A stretch of DNA of 64,000 nt. Origin: Marinobacterium sp. xm-d-530 (GTDB lineage: Bacteria > Pseudomonadota > Gammaproteobacteria > Pseudomonadales > Balneatricaceae). The notes below the pieces were generated by a model that saw nothing but the letters and a program-made list of their open reading frames with translations, made no database searches and was not told where the DNA came from. The stretch is taken from assembly GCF_013283365.1 (NCBI RefSeq), contig NZ_WBYM01000001.1, positions 248,001 through 312,000 of the forward strand, given 5' to 3'. Below are positions 28,593 through 37,378 of the stretch, one piece after another. Made by a program: the position numbers and the translations under genes. The stretch's first letter is position 1, and each line of letters begins with the position of its first letter.

Positions 28593-29108
28593 ATGACTAG
28601 ACAATCATCTTTTAACCGTGACGAACTTCTAAGCTGTGGCCACGGCGAAATGTTTGGCGAAGGCAATGCCCGCCTACCTGTTGGCAACATGCTTATGATG
28701 GACCGTATTACCAAGATCTCTGCTGAAGGTGGCGAGCACGGTAAAGGCGAAATCATCGCTGAACTAGATATTCGTCCAGATCTTTGGTTCTTCGACTGTC
28801 ACTTCCCTAGCGATCCTGTTATGCCTGGCTGTCTTGGTCTAGACGCAATGTGGCAGATCGTTGGCTTCTACCTAGGCTGGAAAGGCAACCCAGGTCGCGG
28901 TCGCGCACTGGGTTCAGGTGAGGTTAAATTCACAGGACAGATACTACCGACTGCTAAGAAGGTCACTTACAACATCCAGATGAAACGCGTGATTGAGCGT
29001 AAATTGGTTATGGGTATTGCAGACGGTTCGGTATCAGTGGATGGTCGCGAGATCTACACAGCAACAGATCTTAAAGTCGGTCTATTCACCAGCACCGAAA
29101 ACTTCTAA
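28593..29108 (+). CDS. fabA: 3-hydroxydecanoyl-ACP dehydratase/isomerase
   Basis: A 171-residue hot-dog enzyme with catalytic H70 ([14 protein letters not shown]) and D84 (LGLDAMWQ), the FabA positions. It dehydrates 3-hydroxydecanoyl-ACP and isomerises the product to the cis-3 form, the branch point for unsaturated fatty acids. It is followed by fabB after 41 bases, the usual fabAB operon. Confidence 0.97.
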   Translation: MTRQSSFNRDELLSCGHGEMFGEGNARLPVGNMLMMDRITKISAEGGEHGKGEIIAELDIRPDLWFFDCHFPSDPVMPGCLGLDAMWQIVGFYLGWKGNPGRGRALGSGEVKFTGQILPTAKKVTYNIQMKRVIERKLVMGIADGSVSVDGREIYTATDLKVGLFTSTENF

Positions 29109-29149
29109 GAGCGTTAACGCTTAGAAACACAATTAGAGAGAGAGTAAAC

Positions 29150-30370
29150 ATGCGTCGAGTAGTTGTTACCGGAATGGGTATCGTTTCTTGTCTAGGTTCT
29201 GACAAAGAGAGCGTTCTGGAATCACTAAAAGAGGGCAAGTCAGGCATTAAATTCCAGCAGGAATACGCTGATCTTGGCTTCCGTAGCCAGGTCGCTGGCA
29301 GTATTGATGATCTGGATCTTGATGAACTGATCGATCGTAAACTGCGCCGCTTCATGGGTAATGCAGCAGCTTACTCATACATCTCAATGGAACAAGCTAT
29401 TAAAGATGCGGGTCTATCAGAAGATCAGGTTTCGAATGTACGTACTGGCCTGATCGCAGGTTCTGGTGGTGCTTCGTCGGCTGACATTGTTGAAACCGCC
29501 GACATCCTTCGTGATAAAGGCGTTCGTCGTGTCGGTCCATACCGCGTGACTCGCACCATGGGCTCTACCGTATCAGCCTGTCTTGCTACCCCATTCAAGA
29601 TCAAAGGTGTGAACTACTCAATCACCTCTGCTTGTGCGACCAGCGCACACTGTATTGGTAATGCGATGGAGCAGATCCAACTTGGCAAACAAGACATCGT
29701 CTTTGCCGGTGGCGGTGAAGAGCTACACTGGTCTTTGAGTGTCATGTTTGATGCCATGGGCGCCCTATCAAGCAAATACAACGAAACGCCAGAAAAAGCG
29801 TCTCGCGCTTACGATGCAAACCGTGACGGTTTCGTGATCGCAGGTGGCGGCGGCATGCTGGTTCTAGAAGAGCTGGAGCACGCTAAAGCACGCGGTGCGA
29901 AAATCTATGCTGAACTCGTAGGCTATGGCGCGACCTCCGATGGTTACGACATGGTTGCTCCATCCGGCGAAGGCGCTGTTCGTTGTATGCAACAGGCTAT
30001 GAGCACGGTTGATGGCAAGATCGATTACATCAACTCACACGGCACTTCGACACCCGCAGGCGATATTCAAGAGCTGAAAGCGATGAAAGAGACCTTCGGT
30101 ACAGAGATGCCACCGGTCAGCTCGACTAAGTCACTGGCGGGTCACTCACTGGGCGCTACAGGCGTACAGGAAGCGATCTACTGTCTACTGATGCAAGAGA
30201 ACAACTTCATCTGCGCCTCAGCGAACATTGAAGAGATCGACCCAGAGGCTGAAGGCCTACCTGTCGTGACTACACGCAAAGATGGCGTCGACCTACAGCG
30301 AGTCATGTCTAACAGCTTCGGCTTTGGTGGTACCAACTCGACACTTGTCTTCGAGAAGTACAACGGTTAA
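29150..30370 (+). CDS. fabB: Beta-ketoacyl-ACP synthase I
   Basis: A 406-residue thiolase-fold condensing enzyme. Catalytic C162 lies in [11 protein letters not shown]; the two His are in NSHGTSTP and GHSLGATG. FabB elongates the cis-3-decenoyl-ACP formed by FabA. GAGAGAGTAAAC precedes the ATG. A terminator follows directly, and conserved housekeeping order ends here. Confidence 0.97.
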   Translation: MRRVVVTGMGIVSCLGSDKESVLESLKEGKSGIKFQQEYADLGFRSQVAGSIDDLDLDELIDRKLRRFMGNAAAYSYISMEQAIKDAGLSEDQVSNVRTGLIAGSGGASSADIVETADILRDKGVRRVGPYRVTRTMGSTVSACLATPFKIKGVNYSITSACATSAHCIGNAMEQIQLGKQDIVFAGGGEELHWSLSVMFDAMGALSSKYNETPEKASRAYDANRDGFVIAGGGGMLVLEELEHAKARGAKIYAELVGYGATSDGYDMVAPSGEGAVRCMQQAMSTVDGKIDYINSHGTSTPAGDIQELKAMKETFGTEMPPVSSTKSLAGHSLGATGVQEAIYCLLMQENNFICASANIEEIDPEAEGLPVVTTRKDGVDLQRVMSNSFGFGGTNSTLVFEKYNG

Positions 30371-30389
30371 CCAACTTACTGCCAAAAAG

Positions 30390-30416
30390 AAAGCGACCTA
30401 CGGGTCGCTTTTTTTT
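30390..30416 (+). terminator. Terminator of fabAB
   Basis: AAAGCGACC-TACG-GGTCGCTTTTTTTT, a compact hairpin with a long T tract 20 bases after the fabB stop. Confidence 0.9.
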
Positions 30417-30423
30417 GCCTGTT

Positions 30424-30775
30424 GTCCCGTCCTAAATAACGTTGACACTTTTCAAACTTAAATTTAGAGAGTGTAATGAATTCAAACACTAAACGTACTC
30501 AGTGTGCTTATTCCCTGGCCTTTAAATTATCAGTCGTTGATGAGGTCGAAAAAGGCGAATGTACCTATAAACAAGCTCAAGATCGCTACGGTATACAGGG
30601 GCGCTCTACTGTTCTAGTTTGGCTTCGCAGGTATGGACGATTCAATTGGTCACTTGGGACCCCACCAATGCTTGCCAAAGGTCATGATATGAATTTACCT
30701 AAGAAAGAACTTACTCCTGAGCAACGTACAAAAATGCTTGAAAAAGAGTTAGCTGATACCAAGATAACGCTATGA
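30424..30775 (+). mobile_element. IS3-family insertion sequence remnant (left end and orfA)
   Basis: The left part of an IS3-family element. TGTCCCGTCCTAAATAACG near 30424 is a probable terminal repeat, followed by a 99-codon orfA (30476-30775) with a helix-turn-helix (EKGECTYKQAQDRYGIQGRS, STVLVWLRRYGRFNW). The protein stops just as the usual leucine-zipper part begins (EKELADTKITL), and no orfB or right end is present. Its 3' edge abuts the truncated boxR-like remnant at about 30770, so a deletion between the IS and that gene probably shaped this junction. It cannot transpose by itself. Confidence 0.75.
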
Positions 30776-30913
30776 AACATCTGAGTACTTGGATAGGCTC
30801 TTTCGAGTCATACCACGCTTAGCTCTAAGAGATCTGACTCTATTACCAATCTCTTCTATGTATTATTGCAACGCAAGTTCATCGAATTTGGTATCAATAA
30901 CTGAGTTACTCAT
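30770..30913 (-). pseudogene. BoxR/BzdR-type regulator remnant (N-terminal HTH)
   Basis: Reading the minus strand from ATG 30913 gives MSNSVIDTKFDELALQ, a TAA, then YIEEIGNRVRSLRAKRGMTR and KSLSKYSDVS before TAG at the IS junction. The GNRVRSLRAKRGMTRKSL wording is the start of the XRE-type helix-turn-helix in BoxR/BzdR, the regulators of benzoyl-CoA pathways that carry a C-terminal shikimate-kinase-like domain. Only about 47 codons remain. Its ATG overlaps the thioesterase stop (ATGAGTAA), so the two were probably co-translated. It can no longer bind effector. Confidence 0.7.
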
Positions 30914-31343
30914 CAATACCTCCACAGGCCTGTACATAAGACTCGAGTCGATCACGATACTTTTCAAGAAAATCGATCTTGGTCATCGACTGATTGTTGA
31001 CGAACAGGTTAACCGTTTCAGCAACTACACACTTCAAACCTTGATCACTCAAAATGGTGACATGAAACCCAACAGAGGTTTGTCCCACCTAACTTACAAG
31101 AACTTTACAGTGGAGTTCAGATCGAGGAGTCAACGGTGCAAAGATATCGTATTTCACGGACACAAAAGGCGTACCAATATGCTCATCTATATTGAGTTCA
31201 AACCAGGGCATCTCTAACACCTCACTCATAAAGTGATCGATCGCTTCTAAAATGTAATCATCAATCCGGCCTGTATAGACTATTTGAGCAGCGTCTGTGT
31301 CGCCCCATTGGGGGCGACGCTCATAAATCAGAGGGGCATTCAT
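30906..31343 (-). pseudogene. Acyl-CoA thioesterase (box-cluster type) with one in-frame TAG
   Basis: From ATG 31343 the frame reads MNAPLIYERRPQWGDTDAAQ and VYTGRIDDYILEAIDHFM to KVLVS. It then meets TAG (31091-31089) and continues without frame change as VGQTSVGFHVTILSDQG to the natural end SYVQACGGIDE (30906). The complete 145-residue reading is a 4-hydroxybenzoyl-CoA-thioesterase-like hot-dog protein, with the catalytic Asp in WGDTDAAQ. Such genes sit in benzoyl-CoA (box) clusters. A single AAG-to-TAG or CAG-to-TAG change would explain it. GTG directly after the stop might allow a second fragment, but the fold would be split. Confidence 0.8.
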
Positions 31344-31367
31344 TGGTAAGACTCTTAACGAATAAAT

Positions 31368-31386
31368 AGGTATCTATATGATACCT
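31368..31386. promoter_or_regulatory. Palindrome AGGTATC-TATAT-GATACCT
   Basis: A perfect 7-base inverted repeat around TATAT in the 115-base gap between paaJ and the thioesterase remnant. It may be an operator or a small RNA hairpin. Its GATAC core also appears in the paaX-paaG gap. Confidence 0.4.
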
Positions 31387-31458
31387 ACCTTCCGATTTAA
31401 GTGACGAACGAATTTCTGATAATGGAAATGAAACCGGAACTCTAGGTCATCTAATACG

Positions 31459-32661
31459 CTAAACTCGCTCGATAATGGCAGCAATACCCTGCCCCACACC
31501 GATACACATGGTACACAGTGCATATCTACCTCCGCTACGCTCAAGCTGAGTCATAGCAGTTGTGACAAGACGTGCACCGCTCATGCCAAGTGGATGACCC
31601 AACGCGATAGCACCACCCTGAGGATTAAGTCGAGTATCATTGGGATCAATATTGAGTCCTCTCAATACGCCCAATGCCTGAGAAGCGAAGGCCTCGTTTA
31701 ACTCAATAAGATCCATTTGATCCAATGATAGACCCGATAGTTTTAGTACTTTATTGACTGCTTCGATTGGGCCAACACCCATGATTCGAGGATCTATACC
31801 AGCGGTTGCCATAGCAACAACACGCGCTCGAGGTGTTAACCCGTTAGCAACGGCACCTGATTCACTGGCCAGCAGCACGGCACAAGCGCCATCATTTATG
31901 CCAGAAGCGTTGCCCGCAGTTACCGAACCATCACCACCATTGACTGTTCTTAATTGAGCTAACTTCTCGAGTGTTGATTCACGTGGGTGCTCATCGACAT
32001 CAAAATAACTAATGTTGCCGCGACGGTCTTTGATTTCGATTGGTACAATCTCATCAGCAAAAAGGCCCGCTTTTTGAGCAGCCGCCGTTTTAGCCTGACT
32101 GTTAAATGCAAACAAATCTTGCTCTTCGCGGCTGATACCATATTCAGCAGCTACGTTATCAGCCGTTTGTGGCATGGTATCAACGCCATACATCGCTTTA
32201 AGCGAAAGGTTAGTAAATCGCCACCCCATCGTGGTGTCTTCTAAAATTTGAGAGCGCCCATAAGAAGTTTCAGACTTACCCATAACAAAGGGAGCTCGCG
32301 TCATCGATTCGACGCCACCGGCAAGAGCAATATTGAGCTCACCGGCTTTAATGCCTCGAGCCATCGTACCAATGGCATCCAAACCAGAACCACATAGGCG
32401 GTTGATGGTTGACGCAGGAACCGATGTGGGCAAACCAGAGAGCAATACTGACATGCGAGCAACATTTCGATTATCTTCACCCGCCTGATTGGCACAGCCC
32501 ATCAGCACATCATCAATCGACGCAGTATCTAAAGAGGGAACCTCAGCCAGAGTTGCTTTAATAACCTGAGCTAACAAGTCATCAGGACGAACGGTGGCCA
32601 GTGAACCAGCGTAACGACCAATAGCAGAGCGTTTTGCTGCACAAATAAAAGCTTCAGTCAT
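31459..32661 (-). CDS. paaJ: 3-oxoadipyl-CoA/3-oxo-5,6-dehydrosuberyl-CoA thiolase
   Basis: A 400-residue thiolase with acyl-accepting C90 (INRLCGSGLDA), H356 (GHPLGMSGARL) and C386 (CTMCIGVGQG), and the PaaJ/PcaF N-terminus AFICAAKRSAIGRYAGSL. It cleaves 3-oxoadipyl-CoA to succinyl-CoA and acetyl-CoA, and in the paa pathway also 3-oxo-5,6-dehydrosuberyl-CoA. The box and beta-ketoadipate pathways use the same last step, so it serves any of them. It is 14 bases downstream of paaH and appears intact. Confidence 0.92.
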   Translation of the reverse strand: MTEAFICAAKRSAIGRYAGSLATVRPDDLLAQVIKATLAEVPSLDTASIDDVLMGCANQAGEDNRNVARMSVLLSGLPTSVPASTINRLCGSGLDAIGTMARGIKAGELNIALAGGVESMTRAPFVMGKSETSYGRSQILEDTTMGWRFTNLSLKAMYGVDTMPQTADNVAAEYGISREEQDLFAFNSQAKTAAAQKAGLFADEIVPIEIKDRRGNISYFDVDEHPRESTLEKLAQLRTVNGGDGSVTAGNASGINDGACAVLLASESGAVANGLTPRARVVAMATAGIDPRIMGVGPIEAVNKVLKLSGLSLDQMDLIELNEAFASQALGVLRGLNIDPNDTRLNPQGGAIALGHPLGMSGARLVTTAMTQLERSGGRYALCTMCIGVGQGIAAIIERV

Positions 32662-32675
32662 TTTTATATCCTTAT

Positions 32676-34226
32676 TTAATCAATCTGATGAAAAGGGGCA
32701 TTTACGAATGCACGCTGGAGCAGCGCAGGCGATACTCGGTAACGATCATCGCCATAAAATAGGCTGATGTTATTCAACACATCGGCTACGAAACTGGTGC
32801 CAAGCTTATCGGCCCATGCTAATAGACCGGTCGGATAGTTAACACCTGCCTGCATAGCAGCATCTATTCCAGTGGCATCAGCAATTCCTAAATGAAGCGC
32901 ATCAGACGCTTCATTAATAAGCATAGCGACTGTTCGCATCACTATCAGACCCGGCAAGTCCTTTATAACCCGAGTTTTGACACCCAAGAAATCAAACATT
33001 GCATAGACTTCGGCCCAAACCTCTTCAGGCATTTCAGGATGTGTTGATAGCGCTAGAGATTCACATGTCGAATAGTCGATAGCGAGATCCATTTGAATAA
33101 TGTTGCGATTATCTTCAGCCAGAGAACGCTCTAGGGTTGTGCGACCATCCGTCAAAACCAGTGTTGCGCCGTTAGCAAACACGATTTCGCCCTCATCACC
33201 TTCAGTCTCGGTAGGAATCTCTATTCCACGCGCCTTAATTCTATCAATAAGCGACTTAATCGCGGGTGATACCACAGCACTGCTGATATTAAAGAACCCA
33301 CCAAAACGGATATCATCCCACTCAAGGTTTGGGACTAACTGTTTACCCTCAGGGTACTGATAAAAGCCACGACCACTCTTACGTCCAAGCCAACCGGCAT
33401 CAACTAACTCTTTTTGCATGAGCGATGGTTTAAATCGAGGATCAAAATAGTAAGATTCAAATACTGAGCTCGTCACTGCGTAGTTAACGTCCTGCCCAAT
33501 AAGATCAGTCAACTCGAAAGGCCCCATACGAAAACCGCCGGCTTCTTTTAATAAAAGATCGATTCGCTCAGGTTCAGTAACACCCTCTTCAGCCATTCGA
33601 AGACCTTCAGCGTAAAAAGGACGTGCTACTCGGTTAACAATAAAACCTGGCGAGGATTTAGCAGCCACACCTACTTTGCCCCACTGCTTAGACAGTGCAA
33701 GTAATGTTTCAACAACATTAGCGTCGGTCGCCAAGCCATGAATCACCTCAACCAACTTCATAATAGGTGCAGGATTAAAAAAGTGCAGACCTGCTAAGCG
33801 AGCAGGATCTTTCAACGCCGATCCAATAGCAGTCACTGAGATTGAGGAGGTATTAGTTGCTAAAATAGTTTGGTCTGAACAGATCGACTCCAGTTGTTGA
33901 AACAGCTGTTGCTTAATGTCCAAACGCTCAACAATGGCTTCTACAACCAGATCGGCCCGTTCCATAGAGTTGATATCATTGACGTAGGAAATTCGATCGC
34001 AAATGCCCTGAGCATCTTCCTCACTGAATTTACCGCGTGACACCAGCTTATCCATCGATTTTTTTAAATTCGCTTTTGCAGCCTCGAGTACCGATTCACT
34101 CAAGTCAAAGAGCACTACATCTAAACCAGCTTGAGAAGCGACCTGAGCGATTCCTGCACCCATAGTGCCTGCACCAACTACGCCCACCTGTTTAATTTGG
34201 TCAACCGTTTTGTATTGTGTGGTCAT
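32676..34226 (-). CDS. paaH: 3-hydroxyadipyl-CoA dehydrogenase
   Basis: A 516-residue 3-hydroxyacyl-CoA dehydrogenase. The NAD-binding motif VGVVGAGTMGAGIAQ is near residue 15, and HFFNPAPIMKLVEV carries the catalytic His. Two C-terminal dehydrogenase domains follow, the second ending with a repeat near 410-500. This duplicated form is typical of PaaH. It oxidises 3-hydroxyadipyl-CoA with NAD+ before PaaJ. It lies between the PaaG-like gene (4 bases) and paaJ. Confidence 0.92.
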   Translation of the reverse strand: MTTQYKTVDQIKQVGVVGAGTMGAGIAQVASQAGLDVVLFDLSESVLEAAKANLKKSMDKLVSRGKFSEEDAQGICDRISYVNDINSMERADLVVEAIVERLDIKQQLFQQLESICSDQTILATNTSSISVTAIGSALKDPARLAGLHFFNPAPIMKLVEVIHGLATDANVVETLLALSKQWGKVGVAAKSSPGFIVNRVARPFYAEGLRMAEEGVTEPERIDLLLKEAGGFRMGPFELTDLIGQDVNYAVTSSVFESYYFDPRFKPSLMQKELVDAGWLGRKSGRGFYQYPEGKQLVPNLEWDDIRFGGFFNISSAVVSPAIKSLIDRIKARGIEIPTETEGDEGEIVFANGATLVLTDGRTTLERSLAEDNRNIIQMDLAIDYSTCESLALSTHPEMPEEVWAEVYAMFDFLGVKTRVIKDLPGLIVMRTVAMLINEASDALHLGIADATGIDAAMQAGVNYPTGLLAWADKLGTSFVADVLNNISLFYGDDRYRVSPALLQRAFVNAPFHQID

Positions 34227-34230
34227 ATCA

Positions 34231-35013
34231 TTACTTCTTATCTAAAAATTGATGAACTTTCTGCCAAAATTCCGGATTGCGACCGGCTAGCTTCTGACAT
34301 TGACTTTCCAGTTCCAGTTGAGCGGCAAAGTCATTATCAAAAGCGCGGTAGAGGCTAAGTTTAATGAGTTCCAAGCCCAACCGAGGCTTACCCTTTAAGT
34401 TGGAAACAATATTATTCACCTCTGATGAGAACTGATCCTCTTCTACCGCTTTCCAGATGAGTCCATATTCAGCCGCCTCTTCACCCGTAACAACCTCACC
34501 GAGCATGGTAATAGCCATTGCTTTAGCCTGACCGGCATTCCTCACAAGCGTAGCTGTTGCACCAGCATCAGGCACCAAACCTAGATGACTGAAAGGAAAC
34601 GTGAACTTTGCCTGTTTCTTTGCAATAACAATGTCACAAGCTAGCGCGAGCGATGCACCAGCTCCAGCAGCGACACCATTAACTGCAGCGATAACTGGAA
34701 CAGGCAGATTTCTCAATCTAGTAACCAGAGGACTGTAGGTATTTTTTAGAGAGTCCCCTAAATCAGGCTTCGGTTCTCCCTGAGGAATACGACGCTCCTC
34801 AAGGTCCTGCCCAGCACAGAAGCCACGACCCTGCCCTGTCAAAATGAGACAGCGTAACGACTCAAAACGCTCAATCTCTTTAAGAGCTACTTTTAACTCT
34901 GCGTGCATAGTTTTGCTGAACGCATTGAGTCTGTCAGGTCGGCTCAATTTTAATTCAACAACACCATCCGTCTCAGTAACTTGAAGACATTCATAGTTAT
35001 TTGACAAAGACAT
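34231..35013 (-). CDS. PaaG-like enoyl-CoA isomerase (second copy)
   Basis: A 260-residue crotonase-fold protein. It has the oxyanion-hole pieces GFCAGQDLEER and GVAAGAGASLALACD, and Asp in LGLVPDAGATATL at the place of the PaaG catalytic Asp. The first crotonase Glu is missing, as in PaaG, so it should isomerise rather than hydrate. It is clearly diverged from the other PaaG at 41048. ATG 35013 overlaps the aldehyde dehydrogenase stop (TGATG) and follows GAGG; a GTG one codon earlier is less likely. It may act on 1,2-epoxyphenylacetyl-CoA or a related CoA ester. Confidence 0.8.
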   Translation of the reverse strand: MSLSNNYECLQVTETDGVVELKLSRPDRLNAFSKTMHAELKVALKEIERFESLRCLILTGQGRGFCAGQDLEERRIPQGEPKPDLGDSLKNTYSPLVTRLRNLPVPVIAAVNGVAAGAGASLALACDIVIAKKQAKFTFPFSHLGLVPDAGATATLVRNAGQAKAMAITMLGEVVTGEEAAEYGLIWKAVEEDQFSSEVNNIVSNLKGKPRLGLELIKLSLYRAFDNDFAAQLELESQCQKLAGRNPEFWQKVHQFLDKK

Positions 35014-36554
35014 CACTCACCTCTTAACGCAGCTGCACGCGCTAAATTAGTCTGCACAGCTGTTGTCACATGATAGAAGTCTAATCCTCGTAAACCACCT
35101 AATTCTTGACCACCGCCGGCACGACCCGGGCCACCGTGAACACACATCGGCATAACACTGCCATGACCTGAGTGGCCGCGACTAATACTGTCGTCAACAA
35201 TCAAAAGACGCCCATGAGTCGAGCCGAGCTCGACCACTGCGTTCATTGCAAATTGATCATCGTTAGTGAAGATTGAACTCACCAATGAACCTCCACCTCG
35301 GCGCACCAACTCGAAAAGTTCCTTTTCGCTACTGTAAGGCATCAGTGTTGCAACAGGGCCAAACACTTCTGTCTCGTGTACTTGAGTAGCTGATTTAGGA
35401 TCCTGACATACCAATAGTTTCTGCGTGACGTAAAAACCAGATGATTCGCCATCTAATGTTCCAATATCACCCTCAAAAGCGATCTCTGTCTCACTTAGCA
35501 GTGTTTTGACACTCTCTTCTGCCGCTATCTGTTGCGCCGCACTGACTAATGGACCATAAGTAACACCTTCATTAATTGGGTTACCTGGTTTTCCTTTAGA
35601 AAGCTTGGCAACCAACGCTTCCTTCGCAGCCTCTAACTCCAAAGCAGGCACAAAGATACGACGAACAGCGGTACATTTTTGCCCCGACTTAATCGTCATC
35701 TCTTTAGAGACCTCGTGAATAAATGACTTAAATCCGTCTGAACCTTCAGTAAGATCGGGTCCAAGGATGGATGAATTAATACTATCGGCTTCGGCATTGA
35801 ATCGAACTGATTCACTGATAACCCTTGGGTTCGATGCAAGCATGGCCGCGGTATCCGCTGAACCTGTAAACGCTACCGCGTCTGCCGATGTAATGTGATC
35901 CATTAAATCTCGACCACCTCCCGCCAAAAAGCTAAATGCACCTTTAGGAAGAATGTCTGCATTAACAATATCGCGCGCCATGGCCCATGCAACCGGCAAA
36001 GAGACAGCCGCTGGTTTAACCACCGCGGGCACACCAGACAGAAGCGCAACACCGAGCTTTTCTAGCATGCCCCATGCTGGGAAATTGAATGCATTTATGT
36101 GAACAGCAGCACCTCGCAGTGGCGTCTTTACATGAATCGCCCTGAAGTTCTCATCTTTTGTGAGCTGTACCAATTCACCATCTGCAATCCATTTACGATC
36201 ACCAAGCTTCTTACCCAGTGAAGCGTAGTATTTTAATGTACCGATACCGCCTTCCACATCTAGAAATGTATCCATTGCGGTGGCACCGTTATTTTTCGCG
36301 CTGAGTTCAGCGTACTCCTCTTTGTTCTCACCCAGAACAGCGCCTATCTGTTTCAATAGGCCGGCACGCTCTAAATAGGTCATGCCACGCAGTGCTGTAC
36401 CACCCTCTGTTCGAGCAAAGTCGAGAATGTCACCCCCACTGACCTCGTAACCTGCGATGCTACCCATTACTGAGCCATCCAACGCACAATGAACTTCTGC
36501 TGCGGTGCTACCGTTATCTTGCCACTCACCTAATAGGTAACTCATCATTCGCAT
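35013..36554 (-). CDS. boxD: BoxD-like 3,4-dehydroadipyl-CoA semialdehyde dehydrogenase
   Basis: A 513-residue aldehyde dehydrogenase equal to the first half of PaaZ, with general base E255 (FNAEADS) and nucleophile C294 (GQKCTAVRR) and the PaaZ-type end GPGRAGGGQELGGLRGL. It has no C-terminal R-hydratase domain. This is the form of BoxD, which oxidises 3,4-dehydroadipyl-CoA semialdehyde in the benzoyl-CoA epoxidation pathway. The neighbouring remnants of benzoate-CoA ligase, thioesterase and BoxR-type regulator support that origin. A full-length PaaZ is also present at 47433, so this copy is either redundant or serves another semialdehyde. It shows no damage. GGAG lies nine bases before ATG. 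Confidence 0.75.
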   Translation of the reverse strand: MRMMSYLLGEWQDNGSTAAEVHCALDGSVMGSIAGYEVSGGDILDFARTEGGTALRGMTYLERAGLLKQIGAVLGENKEEYAELSAKNNGATAMDTFLDVEGGIGTLKYYASLGKKLGDRKWIADGELVQLTKDENFRAIHVKTPLRGAAVHINAFNFPAWGMLEKLGVALLSGVPAVVKPAAVSLPVAWAMARDIVNADILPKGAFSFLAGGGRDLMDHITSADAVAFTGSADTAAMLASNPRVISESVRFNAEADSINSSILGPDLTEGSDGFKSFIHEVSKEMTIKSGQKCTAVRRIFVPALELEAAKEALVAKLSKGKPGNPINEGVTYGPLVSAAQQIAAEESVKTLLSETEIAFEGDIGTLDGESSGFYVTQKLLVCQDPKSATQVHETEVFGPVATLMPYSSEKELFELVRRGGGSLVSSIFTNDDQFAMNAVVELGSTHGRLLIVDDSISRGHSGHGSVMPMCVHGGPGRAGGGQELGGLRGLDFYHVTTAVQTNLARAAALRGE

Positions 36555-36575
36555 GGTTATTTACTCCTTAACGTC

Positions 36576-36980
36576 TTATAAACTGTGCTTAAATTCTTTT
36601 ATCGCAGCAATTAATTGCTCCGGTGCATCTCTATGGGTAGAGTGACAACAATTTGGGATGACTAATGACCCAGATCTAGAAACGGCCTGTGAGACAATAG
36701 CATCAACTTGCTCAAGAGTCCCATACTCATCTAGATCACCTTGAACAACGAGCAAAGGCACTCGGATCGACGCCAAGTAGGACTCGATATTAAAATCGAG
36801 AAAGTCTGGCTCAAGCCAAGCCTTATTCCATCCCCAAAAGGCGCAGTCAACATTGTCATCTTGGTAACGAGCCAACCTTTTACGAAGACCGCCTGACTCA
36901 TAAGCGTCACGGGCCTTCTCGATACTTGCTACATAAACAGGTTCGTCCTGCTGAAGATCAAGAACGCCCTTGCCAAACAA
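36576..36980 (-). pseudogene. Alpha/beta hydrolase tail fused to benzoate-CoA ligase fragment
   Basis: The frame opens at a TTG with LFGKGVLDLQQDEP, which is benzoate-CoA ligase sequence, then switches near 36940 to VASIEKARDAYESGGLRKRL and the C-terminal half of an alpha/beta hydrolase. That half includes the late acid region (VVQGDLDEYGT) and catalytic His in NCCHSTHRD. The hydrolase core with the nucleophile Ser is gone. A deletion joined the two genes in frame. Similar hydrolases occur in box clusters. No ribosome-binding site fits the TTG, so I consider the product nonfunctional. Confidence 0.75.
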
Positions 36981-37364
36981 TTCCGCCGTTTAAATGATGG
37001 AGGAGTGAATATGAACCGTACCCTTGGTTGCACCAGTCGAACCTGATGAGTACAACGAAAAACAGGGATCATCACAGGTCGACATAGGCCCTACAAATGA
37101 GTCGGAGCTTTTTGCTTCTATATCAGCCACCGAAGCACATCCATCCAAGGACTCTGATCCTGTTACAATCAGAGTTTATAACGTCGGTACTTTACCAAGA
37201 AACTCTTTAAACGTTGGGACAAAGTTAGGGTCTATTTTGAGTTCAGAAAACCATTCACTGTCACAGGAAAACTCTGAGTTGAGGGGGTCGGTTAGAGCAG
37301 GAAGCCTATTTTGTATATTGTTATAGGCTATATATTGCATTATCCTTGAGATAAGTCGATGCAA
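36940..37364 (-). pseudogene. Benzoate-CoA ligase remnant (internal fragment)
   Basis: Continuing upstream on the same minus-strand frame, the 37200-36940 stretch reads KVPTL, TAA, TLIVTGSESLDGCAS, then DDPCFSLYSSGSTGATKGTV, HIHSSII, TAA, TAELFGKGVLDLQQD. The SSGSTGATKGTVH block is the AMP-binding motif of benzoate-CoA ligases, preceded by the usual DDPCFWLY-like lead-in. At least two in-frame TAA codons (one replacing the Gln expected in IIQTAELF) and loss of both ends show decay. Upstream (37225-37364) homology fades. The enzyme would have started the benzoyl-CoA pathway. Confidence 0.8.
37326..37339. promoter_or_regulatory. BoxR/BzdR-like operator half, site A (GGCT-ATATAT-TGCA)
   Basis: On the minus strand TGCA-ATATAT-AGCC. 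BzdR/BoxR operators are built from TGCA units with a 6-base spacing. Site B lies 20 bases away in opposite orientation, so the pair forms an 11-base perfect inverted repeat (ATATATTGCAT ... ATGCAATATAT). Confidence 0.5.
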
Positions 37365-37373
37365 TATATTTCA
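37360..37373. promoter_or_regulatory. BoxR/BzdR-like operator, site B (TGCA-ATATAT-TTCA)
   Basis: One mismatch from a full TGCA-N6-TGCA palindrome. It lies right after the paaF stop, where the promoter of the lost benzoate-CoA ligase gene would be expected. Confidence 0.5.
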
Positions 37374-37378
37374 TATTA

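Noticed and set aside
30789-31217. 142-codon plus-strand ORF
   Set aside because: It is antisense to the thioesterase and BoxR-type remnants, which have clear family similarity; no ribosome-binding site or known domain on the plus strand.
37024-37326. 100-codon plus-strand ORF
   Set aside because: It lies opposite the benzoate-CoA ligase remnant, and its composition reflects that antisense strand.
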